Source: an uncultured Mollicutes bacterium (GTDB lineage Bacteria; Bacillota_I; Bacilli_A; RFN20; CAG-288). From it: a DNA stretch of 45,390 nucleotides. Below are positions 26,134 to 33,308 of this stretch, in pieces. The stretch lies in NCBI GenBank assembly GCA_900539865.1, contig UQDS01000009.1:1-45390 (forward strand). The letters run 5' to 3'. Below the pieces are notes generated by a model, which was not told the origin of the DNA, did not search any database, and saw only the letters and a program-made list of their open reading frames with translations. Numbering within the stretch: position 1 is the stretch's first letter; every line of letters begins with the position of its first letter. The translations under genes and the position numbers were made by a program.

Positions 26134-26562
26134 TTACGCTTCTGTCTTCTTGGATTTGATGACTGTCATCACAATTTGAACAAGGATCAAAATGAGTGTG
26201 ACACCGAGAATGATATGACCGATACCAGCAATACCAGAAATCATCATATCCATACCATTTGTCATGGAAGTGTTTAAAACCTGGAGAATGCCTCTTACAA
26301 AGAACATGATGGCAGTGAGGTTTAAACCGACATGATAGCTGATAAAAAGATAATTTGTCTTCTTGTTAGAGAATGCGAAGCTCTTTTCTAATAATAATAA
26401 GAGTAAGAAGAAAATCATACCTAAAGCGAAGTAATGAGTGTGGACAACTCCAAGTGTTGTTTTTCCTGTGAATGCAAATCCCTTGGTAAATTCGCGGTAG
26501 AAAACACCACCAACTGCAGCAAGAATAGCATAAACGAGGGAACTGATCGCGTATTTTTTCAT
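26134..26562 (-). CDS. DUF2871-like four-helix membrane protein
   Basis: The protein has 142 residues with four hydrophobic helices. GVFYREFTKGFAFTGKTTLG and VVHTHYFALGMIFFL near the N-terminus match my recollection of the DUF2871 family. The family has no established function. The conserved His residues (VHTHYF, SYHVGL and GHIILG) would sit in or beside the membrane and could bind metal or haem; that is inference. AAAGGAG precedes the ATG. It is a single-gene transcript with its own candidate promoter upstream. Confidence 0.7.
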   Translation of the reverse strand: MKKYAISSLVYAILAAVGGVFYREFTKGFAFTGKTTLGVVHTHYFALGMIFFLLLLLLEKSFAFSNKKTNYLFISYHVGLNLTAIMFFVRGILQVLNTSMTNGMDMMISGIAGIGHIILGVTLILILVQIVMTVIKSKKTEA

Positions 26563-26595
26563 ATTGGTCTCCTTTGTAACGTGTTACCTATATGC

Positions 26596-26623
26596 ATTAT
26601 ATAAAATAGACAAACAAAAACAA
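26596..26623 (-). promoter_or_regulatory. Candidate promoter of the DUF2871-like gene
   Basis: On the minus strand TTGTTT (26623-26618) and TATAAT (26601-26596) are 16 bp apart, about 35 nt upstream of the start codon. Confidence 0.5.
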
Positions 26624-26735
26624 AAGATGATGCTTATAAGATGTAAAAATGAACAATGAGGTATTTTGTTAAAAGAAATATGCTGAATTTAAGTGAGTGA
26701 GTAAATGAATTCTCATTTTCATTTATTCAGTGATC

Positions 26736-27036
26736 GTATACAACGTATTGAATTTAACATAGCTAGCAAACATGAGGCATTCGACATTCTCTTCGTCGCA
26801 ACGTATACAACGTATTGAATTTAACATAGCTAGCAAACATCGTGAGAGCGATTGTAAGCCCGTTCCTTGTATACAACGTATTGAATTTAACATAGCTAGC
26901 AAACGGTGAGTTTGATAGATGTTTTATGAAGGTGGTATACAACGTATTGAATTTAACATAGCTAGCAAACAAGTGGTCAAAAGAAGAAATTTTATTTAAA
27001 GTATACAACGTATTGAATTTAACATAGCTAGCAAAC
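26736..27036 (-). CRISPR. Type II-A CRISPR array, five repeats and four spacers
   Basis: Five identical 36-bp repeats lie at 26736-26771, 26803-26838, 26869-26904, 26935-26970 and 27001-27036. Spacers are 31, 30, 30 and 30 bp in plus-strand order. Read on the minus strand the repeat starts GTTTGCTAGC and ends GTTGTATAC, and its first 22 nt pair with the tracrRNA anti-repeat, so the array is transcribed in the same direction as the cas genes. The leader-proximal repeat is 27001-27036: it abuts TTTTGAG, close to the ATTTGAG leader motif that guides integration in streptococcal II-A systems. The newest spacer is therefore 26971-27000. The leader-distal repeat shows no decay. Confidence 0.97.
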
Positions 27037-27077
27037 CTCAAAACCAATATTTGCGGCCTGCTAGACTATGTTTCTAA
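27037..27077 (-). promoter_or_regulatory. CRISPR leader ending in TTTTGAG
   Basis: Only 41 bp separate csn2 from the first repeat. The repeat-proximal end reads TTTTGAG, one base from the ATTTGAG leader-anchoring sequence known in type II-A systems. Confidence 0.7.
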
Positions 27078-27713
27078 CTAAAATATACTATTTTCAGAAT
27101 CAATAATCAAAGTATTGTTTGTATGAATATTGATGTTGAAATTTAAAAGATAGAGGTTATGAAGTTCTAATTCATGGCGTAATAAATTTAATTCCTGTTC
27201 TGTTAAAAGATAAAAGAGATTAAAAGTTACAATTATTCTTGTTTTTGAGATGGTACGAAGCAATTTAAAGTAAGTGAGAAGATACTCTAAGATGTTATCT
27301 TTTTCCGGTTCTTCTAAACTCAGTTTCATAACGGAAAATGCTTGGTTGAAGGATAAGCTAGTTGCATAATCTAAAGCTAAATCAGCTACTGAGGATAAAT
27401 TGTCGATTAAATTGATTAATTGAGATTCGATTGTGAGCAATTTATCTCTGTCTTCCATTGTGATAAATGCTTCTAGATAGTGATAAAGTCCGGAGATGTT
27501 TTTTCTATTGTTGATTTCAATGGAATATATATCGTGGATTATTTCGATAAAGGTGGAAGTGTTTAATTCTTTTAAATCGTCAAATAAGAGAAGAGAACTT
27601 TCTGTATTGAAATATATTTCACGGTAAGTTTGAACATTTTCGATTTGAATCGATTTAATCGGTTCATCAAAACCGATATGAATGTTCAATGTGGGTATAC
27701 TCAGCTTTAGCAT
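27078..27713 (-). CDS. csn2: Csn2, type II-A adaptation protein
   Basis: The protein has 211 residues, near the 220 of the streptococcal protein. Csn2 forms a tetrameric ring that binds DNA ends and is needed with Cas1-Cas2 and Cas9 to acquire spacers. The assignment rests on position (last cas gene, beside the array), length, an N-terminal beta-rich part (about 1-45), a central helical part (65-150), and a C-terminal strand-rich end NINIHTNNTLIIDSE typical of the family. It starts 1 nt after the cas2 stop. Its 3' end carries a likely array promoter. Its presence defines the locus as subtype II-A. Confidence 0.85.
   Translation of the reverse strand: MLKLSIPTLNIHIGFDEPIKSIQIENVQTYREIYFNTESSLLLFDDLKELNTSTFIEIIHDIYSIEINNRKNISGLYHYLEAFITMEDRDKLLTIESQLINLIDNLSSVADLALDYATSLSFNQAFSVMKLSLEEPEKDNILEYLLTYFKLLRTISKTRIIVTFNLFYLLTEQELNLLRHELELHNLYLLNFNINIHTNNTLIIDSENSIF
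27082..27110 (-). promoter_or_regulatory. CRISPR array promoter inside the 3' end of csn2
   Basis: TTGATT (27110-27105), a 17-bp spacer and TATATT (27087-27082) lie in the last codons of csn2. Transcription would start near 27075 and enter the first repeat after about 38 nt. Confidence 0.6.
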
Positions 27714-27714
27714 T

Positions 27715-28035
27715 TTATAATATCACCACCCTATCTGTAGTATTGATTATATCTGTCTGGCAATCACCCAAAAGAATATTGATGTTGGCGAATTGTTTTT
27801 CAGTAACGCTAAGAACCATGACACTTCCTGCGGGAGGCAATTGTTTTTCTATGATTTTTATTTTGGAGTTGACACTTTCTTGATTGACGGATAAAAGGGA
27901 ATAGACAGATTCTTGTAGCATGATAAAACCACACTTTTTTAAGAGTTTAACGAATTTCCGATAATGTCTTTTATCATCAGAAGTGATAGAGGGTAAGTCG
28001 AAGAATAATAATGTTCTCATATATCTAAAGCTCAT
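27715..28035 (-). CDS. cas2: Cas2, CRISPR adaptation
   Basis: The protein has 106 residues. RTLLFFDLPSIT (7-18) is the first strand of the Cas2 ferredoxin fold, with the metal-site Asp13. In type II systems Cas2 bridges two Cas1 dimers in the integrase. The start used overlaps the end of cas1 by 11 nt; an alternative ATG at Met6 (28020) would start the fold directly and leave 4 nt between the genes. The stop lies 1 nt before csn2. All genes of the block are therefore tightly coupled. Confidence 0.92.
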   Translation of the reverse strand: MSFRYMRTLLFFDLPSITSDDKRHYRKFVKLLKKCGFIMLQESVYSLLSVNQESVNSKIKIIEKQLPPAGSVMVLSVTEKQFANINILLGDCQTDIINTTDRVVIL

Positions 28036-28897
28036 ACTCTATAAATTTGATTTTGGATTTGTTCCCGGTCTTTAAATAGGAGAGGAGAGATTCCACATAG
28101 AGATCAATTGCGTTATCTAAGAAATATTCTTTTTCATTGAAGATGACATGTTTCGATAATAATTGAATACAAATTTCTTTAAAGTTAGAATCTGTCAATC
28201 GATTATCAGCAACGAGAATATCAACAAGAGGGCGCAAAGGTTCAATGAAATCACAAGCGAGGTTAAACGGGTTTGATTCTCCAATGTGATGAATGCCAAG
28301 CTCTGTTAGATAACCATAGGATTTAATGGCTCTGTTGATAGATGAAAGGAGAATAGAGTAACCATAATTTAAATATTTATTCTTGGGATTATCGTCTCTT
28401 CTATTAAAACCAATTTCAAACAATGCGTTGAAGTATACTTTAGCGGCGTGTCCCTCACGATTGGAGGCGTCATTGAATTCTAATTCATTAATGTAATTTT
28501 CTAGAATGAGTGACGCCTCACTTTTATTCATTTCGTCAAGGACTCTCTTTTGGTTGTTAATTTTTGATTTTACGATGAGCGTCCACAAGTTTTGTTGGCG
28601 CTCTAATGGAAAGTCTATTTGTTCTTTTATTTTTCTATAGGAATAGTAATTGTTTTGATAGGAGACCATTTCGCATTCAGGGTTGCATTTTTCGTTGCAG
28701 AGGATAAGCTTTATTTTTCTTTTGGATAGTTCGCTGATTAAGGCGGTTGTGATAGTAACTTCTAAGGAATTGATAATCAGCAAACGGATGTCATCCAAGA
28801 AAATTCTTTTTTCATCATCTACTTTTCGTACAATCATATAATTTAAAGAATAAGATAGCTTGCACCGATGATTAATGGAAACAGTTCTAAAAGCCAT
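28025..28897 (-). CDS. cas1: Cas1, CRISPR integrase
   Basis: The protein has 290 residues, normal for type II Cas1. The N-terminal beta domain is followed by the helical catalytic domain. The active-site acids and His are present: Glu148 in SNREGHAAKVYF, His204 in LGIHHIGESN and Glu219 in CDFIEPLRPLVD. Cas1 with Cas2 cuts the leader-repeat junction and inserts new spacers. Its ATG overlaps the cas9 stop by one base (TAATG), and GAGGTGA within cas9 serves as ribosome site. Confidence 0.96.
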   Translation of the reverse strand: MAFRTVSINHRCKLSYSLNYMIVRKVDDEKRIFLDDIRLLIINSLEVTITTALISELSKRKIKLILCNEKCNPECEMVSYQNNYYSYRKIKEQIDFPLERQQNLWTLIVKSKINNQKRVLDEMNKSEASLILENYINELEFNDASNREGHAAKVYFNALFEIGFNRRDDNPKNKYLNYGYSILLSSINRAIKSYGYLTELGIHHIGESNPFNLACDFIEPLRPLVDILVADNRLTDSNFKEICIQLLSKHVIFNEKEYFLDNAIDLYVESLLSYLKTGNKSKIKFIEYEL

Positions 28898-31800
28898 TAT
28901 TTCACCTCAAACAATACTTTCGTGTAATAACCAGTTACGGATTCCGCGATGATTTGAGTTCCGGGCTGAATTGTTCCATTGAAAAGAAGAGTCCCGCAGG
29001 TTGAAGACATGTTTATTGTAGTTAAATCCGCAGTCCCGCGTTCGTTCGTTTTTAAAAGCCTTAGCAATTCATTTAAAGTATATACTTTATCATCGATATT
29101 CAAGTGATTTAAACACTCGGGTAATTTGCCACAGATGTTAACGATATTACTAAAAGAATAAATCTCTTTTGAAAACATTGTCTTAATTGTTTGATATAAC
29201 TTTTCTAACTCTTGGTTTTCTAATGCAATTTCTTTACATTTTTCATTTCGAGCAGGGGAGAGAATGATTTTGTCTTCTTCTCTTTTAAGATAATTTCCTC
29301 GTTTGACCATATCAAAGTATTTTTCGATTTTCTTGATAGTCACGATGGAATGATAGTCGAAACGACGATCTAATAAATTCTTAATATAATAAGAACCTTT
29401 AGTGTTTCCAGTCACACAGAATTTCAATTTTCCAACTTTAAATACTGTGTTGATTTTTAAATTGTTGAGAACGATTTCGTAATCTTTATAGTTTTTAGAT
29501 TCTAGATAAGCATCGATGTTGTTTTTATATAACGCGGGAATAGAGACATAGTGATATTCGATTTGATTCTTTTTCTTTTTGCACTTAATAACGCAATAGA
29601 AAGTATAAGAAGGATCGGAAAAGCCGCCATATTTTTCAGTGTCTTTACGCGGATCGTTTTCTTTAACTTTAACGGGGTAGCTTCCTTTACCAGCAGGTTG
29701 GATTGTTACTTTGGAATACAATTCGTTTCCGATGTAGGCGCGTGTTGTTTCAAAGACGTCAAAAGTCTCATAGAGGTAGTGTTTAATTTTTGCAATCGTT
29801 TCTTCCTTTTTCCAAAGGGGAGAACCATTGACATAACGATCATATTTAAAAATAGTCTGCGGGTTTGTGGTGATTTTTTGATCTTTTAAGTGATAGTAAT
29901 CTTTAATGTCCCTGTAATTATGGGCTTTAAAGTATTGATCGACAACGCGACCACAAACAACATTGAGATAAGCATCGTGGGCGTGATGGAAGTTATTGGC
30001 TAAACGAGATTTTGGCAAATCAAAGTCTTTGCGGAAGTCAGAAACGACTTCAGCCTTAGAGTAAATAATATCGGCTGTGTTATTCACTTTGCATGCCTTT
30101 AATACCTCAATTAATCCTTTTACAGATTGATTGGTAGAAACAAGTTGACGGTTAACAAAACCATCCAATTCATTCTTGGATATTTCTTTTAACGTCAAGC
30201 GGCGATATTTTTCTTTGCTAATCAATTCTTTCTTAAGCAACATGTCGTAAAACTTATAGCACTTGGGTTCCAAAATATCGGTTTCAAAGAGGAATTTATC
30301 TGATTTTCGATTGTTATTGATAGACTTTTCAGTTAAAACACGATTACTCAAAGAGTCGTCTTTGATGAGGCTTTGAGGGAAAATGTGATCGATATCATAG
30401 GTGTCATTGCTAGAAATCAGTTTATCTAAATCGATGGGTTTTAATGAATACATGCATTTACCGAGCTGAGTAAAGTAGAAGTATAGTTTATCAGAACGGA
30501 GGTTATCTTTATTATCATCTAATTGCTTTTTTAACTTGTTCATGTCCACATTGAAGCTATCTGCATCATTTTTAACTTCCGTATATAATTTCTTAAGTTT
30601 GTCGTAACGGCTATCAACTCTATTCTTTTTCGCTTGATTTGTTCGAGTACATTCTACATAGTAACGTTCAATTGGATGCTTAATAATCTTTTCCAATTCT
30701 TCAATAATTTCATAAGATTGAATAAGAGAACGCTTTGCGATTGGCGAGAGATAAAGATAATTATCAATGTAGGACTTGAAATCATTTGTGGCTTCATCTG
30801 CGTTGACAGACTTGTTGTACTTGTCGATTTCAGCCATTAAATTATACTCCGTATTATATAGGATTTCTTGAAGGTTGAGCGTTGTTTTTTCCATCAATTC
30901 AATCACGTTGCTGAAAACTTCACCGGTAGAGTTATTAGTGAGCTCGAATCCAACGAGCAATTGCTTAGAAAGTCTTCCGTAATCTTTGAAGTTATAACCT
31001 TTAATTTCTTTGATTTTTGCTTCATCTAGATGATATTTTTCTCTCAATCTCTTTTCCAAAATACTTTTATCTTCAAAGAGTGTAATGTCGCTGATGATAT
31101 CTTCAATCATCTCTTTGTTCTCTTCAAACTTCTCACCAAAAAGATTGGAAAAGAGAATGTAAGATTTCATATTGCAATTTACTTCTTCTAATTCTTTTCC
31201 TTCTGTATGGGTGATTGCAATTTCTTTGGTTCCTTCTATGGCTTTGATTGCCACGGTGATACTTTTCTTTGTTGGTTTCTTTTCTTTTAAGAAGACATCT
31301 TTAAAGACTTTTTCCTTGGTGCTTATTTGAATCGGTTTGTAATTGACATAGATTTTATTTAAATAGCTAAAGCATTTATAAGCGGAGTAAATCATAGACT
31401 CTTGTGGTAGACAATAATCATTTTCACCATGTAAATAGGTGCACTTTCTTTGCATGCGACGGATGAATTTTTGTGCGGTTTCATCTAGATCTACAACCTT
31501 ATCCAAGTTCCAAGGATAGATTTTATCTTGTGTCTTTTTTATTACCCAAGAATATTTACTGCTTGTGTTTAAAGGGCCGACATAATAGGGAAGTTTAAAC
31601 TTTAAGATAGAAAGGATCTTATCTTTCTCTTCTGAAAGGAATGGATAATGCTCACTTTGTTTCTTTATGATAGCATCCATTTCCATTAAATTTAACTGCA
31701 TAGGGAAACAACCGTTTGATGCGGAATTTTGCTTGCGCATGTACGTTTGTTTATCTATCTTATCCAAGATATTTCGGATTGTCTCTTGCGCTTCATCTGC

Positions 31801-33048
31801 TTTGATTTTATCTAATTCAGCTTTGATGAATTTATAAAAATCCTCTTGGCGAATTTTTCCAAAGCGTTCTTTTTTGCCTCTATAATCGTTAAAACCTATG
31901 TAATTTACATAGTTATTGATCGGTTCAATATGTTCTTTACCTTTTTTGATGACTGTTTGTGTTCTTCTTCTAAAGCAGTAGTTATAATCTTCCGGAAGAT
32001 AATTCTTGATGAGTTTTTTCAATTCTGCAAGATCTTTATTGTGGCTTTCATAAATTTCCTTCATTGCTTCAGAGAGGAATTTGTGGTTTCCGAGAATAGA
32101 AACAAGCTCATAGTGATCTCTAACCATTTTTACGCCTTCAAACAAAGAGATCAAGGAAGAGAGTTCAGGAATATTTTGACAAGCTGCTTCAATGTTTGCA
32201 AGATACTCTTCTTTTGACAAATCGATTTCTGTTTTTTTGTGATTTTCTTCTTTGACTATGGTTAGCTTTGCTAAATTGACGCTAGATCCGGAAAGAAGAG
32301 GAGCAATTGCTTCTTGAACGAAGGTTTTCTTATTACATCCAAAAAGATGAATGAGATCTTCTTTTGTCTCTTTTTTACCTTTTTTTGCCAAAAGAATGTT
32401 TTGTAAATCAGTATAGAAATTCTCTTTTGAAGTGTCTATGGTCTGATAATAATTATCATGTGCCATATTATCTTCATCTAATGCTAGCGCTCTATTTTCT
32501 AATTCTTCATTAAGTTCAGCAAAGAAATTTTCAATCAAACTGATATCGCTAGGTTCGAATTCCTCTCCTTCTTTGAGAAAATTTCCACGATATTTGATCA
32601 TATGATGGAAAGCAAGATAAATAAAGCGAATATCCTTTGGTTCATCTGTTTTGATCAAAGCGTCTCTTAAATGATAGATGGTAGGATATTCTTTTTTGTA
32701 ATCTCGATCGGTATAATTTTTGTCACAGAAAAGAGTGTTTACGTTTTTGTTTCTTTTATCTTCAATTTTAAAGAAGGAGTCATCTAAACGTTCAAAGAAG
32801 GTTTTATCCTTTTTGTTAATCTCATCAAAGAATATCTTTTGTAAAAGTACAATTCTTTGGCGTCTGCGATTCAATCTTCTTCGTGAATTTCTAAATGTAC
32901 GTCTGTTTTGTGCGGAGGACGCTTCATCAAACATTCTAACACCCCAAAGATGTTTTCCGTTTTTCTTAATGACGTCATTATTTTCATCTACTAACGCCCA
33001 ACCGACAGAGTCGGTGCCGATATCCAAACCTAAAGAATAATGTTCCAT
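28897..33048 (-). CDS. cas9: Cas9, type II-A RNA-guided DNA nuclease
   Basis: The protein has 1383 residues, close to the 1368 of the Streptococcus pyogenes enzyme. RuvC-I: SLGLDIGTDSVGWAL with Asp9. The Arg-rich bridge helix RRTFRNSRRRLNRRRQR lies near 53-69. RuvC-II: YYVECTRTNQ with Glu799; the sequence around it departs from the usual IVxEMARENQ. HNH: DIDHIFPQS with His888, followed by NRVLTEKSINNNRKSD. RuvC-III: HHAHDAYLN with His1022 and Asp1025. All catalytic residues appear intact, so it should be an active nuclease. A C-terminal PAM-interacting region follows; the PAM cannot be read off. It starts the operon cas9-cas1-cas2-csn2, with AGAGGAA upstream and its promoter overlapping that of the tracrRNA. 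Confidence 0.97.
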   Translation of the reverse strand: MEHYSLGLDIGTDSVGWALVDENNDVIKKNGKHLWGVRMFDEASSAQNRRTFRNSRRRLNRRRQRIVLLQKIFFDEINKKDKTFFERLDDSFFKIEDKRNKNVNTLFCDKNYTDRDYKKEYPTIYHLRDALIKTDEPKDIRFIYLAFHHMIKYRGNFLKEGEEFEPSDISLIENFFAELNEELENRALALDEDNMAHDNYYQTIDTSKENFYTDLQNILLAKKGKKETKEDLIHLFGCNKKTFVQEAIAPLLSGSSVNLAKLTIVKEENHKKTEIDLSKEEYLANIEAACQNIPELSSLISLFEGVKMVRDHYELVSILGNHKFLSEAMKEIYESHNKDLAELKKLIKNYLPEDYNYCFRRRTQTVIKKGKEHIEPINNYVNYIGFNDYRGKKERFGKIRQEDFYKFIKAELDKIKADEAQETIRNILDKIDKQTYMRKQNSASNGCFPMQLNLMEMDAIIKKQSEHYPFLSEEKDKILSILKFKLPYYVGPLNTSSKYSWVIKKTQDKIYPWNLDKVVDLDETAQKFIRRMQRKCTYLHGENDYCLPQESMIYSAYKCFSYLNKIYVNYKPIQISTKEKVFKDVFLKEKKPTKKSITVAIKAIEGTKEIAITHTEGKELEEVNCNMKSYILFSNLFGEKFEENKEMIEDIISDITLFEDKSILEKRLREKYHLDEAKIKEIKGYNFKDYGRLSKQLLVGFELTNNSTGEVFSNVIELMEKTTLNLQEILYNTEYNLMAEIDKYNKSVNADEATNDFKSYIDNYLYLSPIAKRSLIQSYEIIEELEKIIKHPIERYYVECTRTNQAKKNRVDSRYDKLKKLYTEVKNDADSFNVDMNKLKKQLDDNKDNLRSDKLYFYFTQLGKCMYSLKPIDLDKLISSNDTYDIDHIFPQSLIKDDSLSNRVLTEKSINNNRKSDKFLFETDILEPKCYKFYDMLLKKELISKEKYRRLTLKEISKNELDGFVNRQLVSTNQSVKGLIEVLKACKVNNTADIIYSKAEVVSDFRKDFDLPKSRLANNFHHAHDAYLNVVCGRVVDQYFKAHNYRDIKDYYHLKDQKITTNPQTIFKYDRYVNGSPLWKKEETIAKIKHYLYETFDVFETTRAYIGNELYSKVTIQPAGKGSYPVKVKENDPRKDTEKYGGFSDPSYTFYCVIKCKKKKNQIEYHYVSIPALYKNNIDAYLESKNYKDYEIVLNNLKINTVFKVGKLKFCVTGNTKGSYYIKNLLDRRFDYHSIVTIKKIEKYFDMVKRGNYLKREEDKIILSPARNEKCKEIALENQELEKLYQTIKTMFSKEIYSFSNIVNICGKLPECLNHLNIDDKVYTLNELLRLLKTNERGTADLTTINMSSTCGTLLFNGTIQPGTQIIAESVTGYYTKVLFEVK

Positions 33049-33067
33049 AAATTAAATTCCTCTTTCA

Positions 33068-33096
33068 TTGACTTTTGTTGATAAATATTATAACAT
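33068..33096 (+). promoter_or_regulatory. Candidate tracrRNA promoter
   Basis: TTGACT (33068-33073) is followed by TAACAT (33091-33096, 17-bp spacer) or the overlapping TATAAC (33089-33094, 15-bp spacer). Transcription would begin near 33100, just before the anti-repeat. Confidence 0.55.
33087..33095 (-). promoter_or_regulatory. Extended -10 of the cas9 operon
   Basis: On the minus strand TGTTATAAT is a perfect extended -10 (TGnTATAAT), about 40 nt upstream of the cas9 start. Its -35 zone falls in the tracrRNA anti-repeat (about 33109-33115). It overlaps the tracrRNA -10 base for base. Confidence 0.6.
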
Positions 33097-33099
33097 ATT

Positions 33100-33168
33100 T
33101 ACGAATTTAACATAGTGAGTGCAAATAAACATTATGTGAAACCACAGGCCTCTTGGAGGCCATTTTTT
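33100..33168 (+). ncRNA. tracrRNA, short form of about 69 nt
   Basis: The anti-repeat starts with GAATTTAACATAG (33103-33115), identical to the plus strand of the repeats and thus complementary to the crRNA repeat over 13 nt. After a bulge (TGAGT against TAG) GCAAAT (33121-33126) pairs with the repeat's first six bases GTTTGC, including one G-U. This upper-stem, bulge, lower-stem layout is that of Cas9 guides. A nexus-like hairpin TGTG-AAAC-CACA (33135-33146) and a terminal hairpin GGCCTC-TTG-GAGGCC (33147-33161) with T6 follow. It is encoded divergently from cas9. The exact 5' end is inferred from the promoter. Confidence 0.9.
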
Positions 33169-33258
33169 ATTTCAAAATTTCATGATAGCATCATCTATTG
33201 GACGAAAGACATAAAAATTTATAAGAAGACTAGTATTTGATAGCGCAAATAACAAAGT

Positions 33259-33291
33259 AAAAGACGTACCTTGCTAAGAGGTACGTCTTTT
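33259..33291 (-). terminator. Terminator of the EF-G-like gene
   Basis: A perfect 12-bp stem AAAAGACGTACC / GGTACGTCTTTT around a 9-nt loop, 18 nt beyond the stop of the minus-strand EF-G-like gene. It can also work in the plus direction. Confidence 0.85.
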
Positions 33292-33308
33292 CATTAGGAG
33301 GTATATAA

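Noticed and set aside
26763..27047. Minus-strand reading frame with four FASYVKFNTLYT repeats
   Set aside because: It is the CRISPR array read as codons: a 36-bp repeat plus 30-bp spacer is 66 bp, a multiple of three, so the frame stays open.
29551..33040. Several plus-strand frames opposite cas9
   Set aside because: They lie antisense to a gene with complete catalytic motifs and show no ribosome sites or family resemblance.
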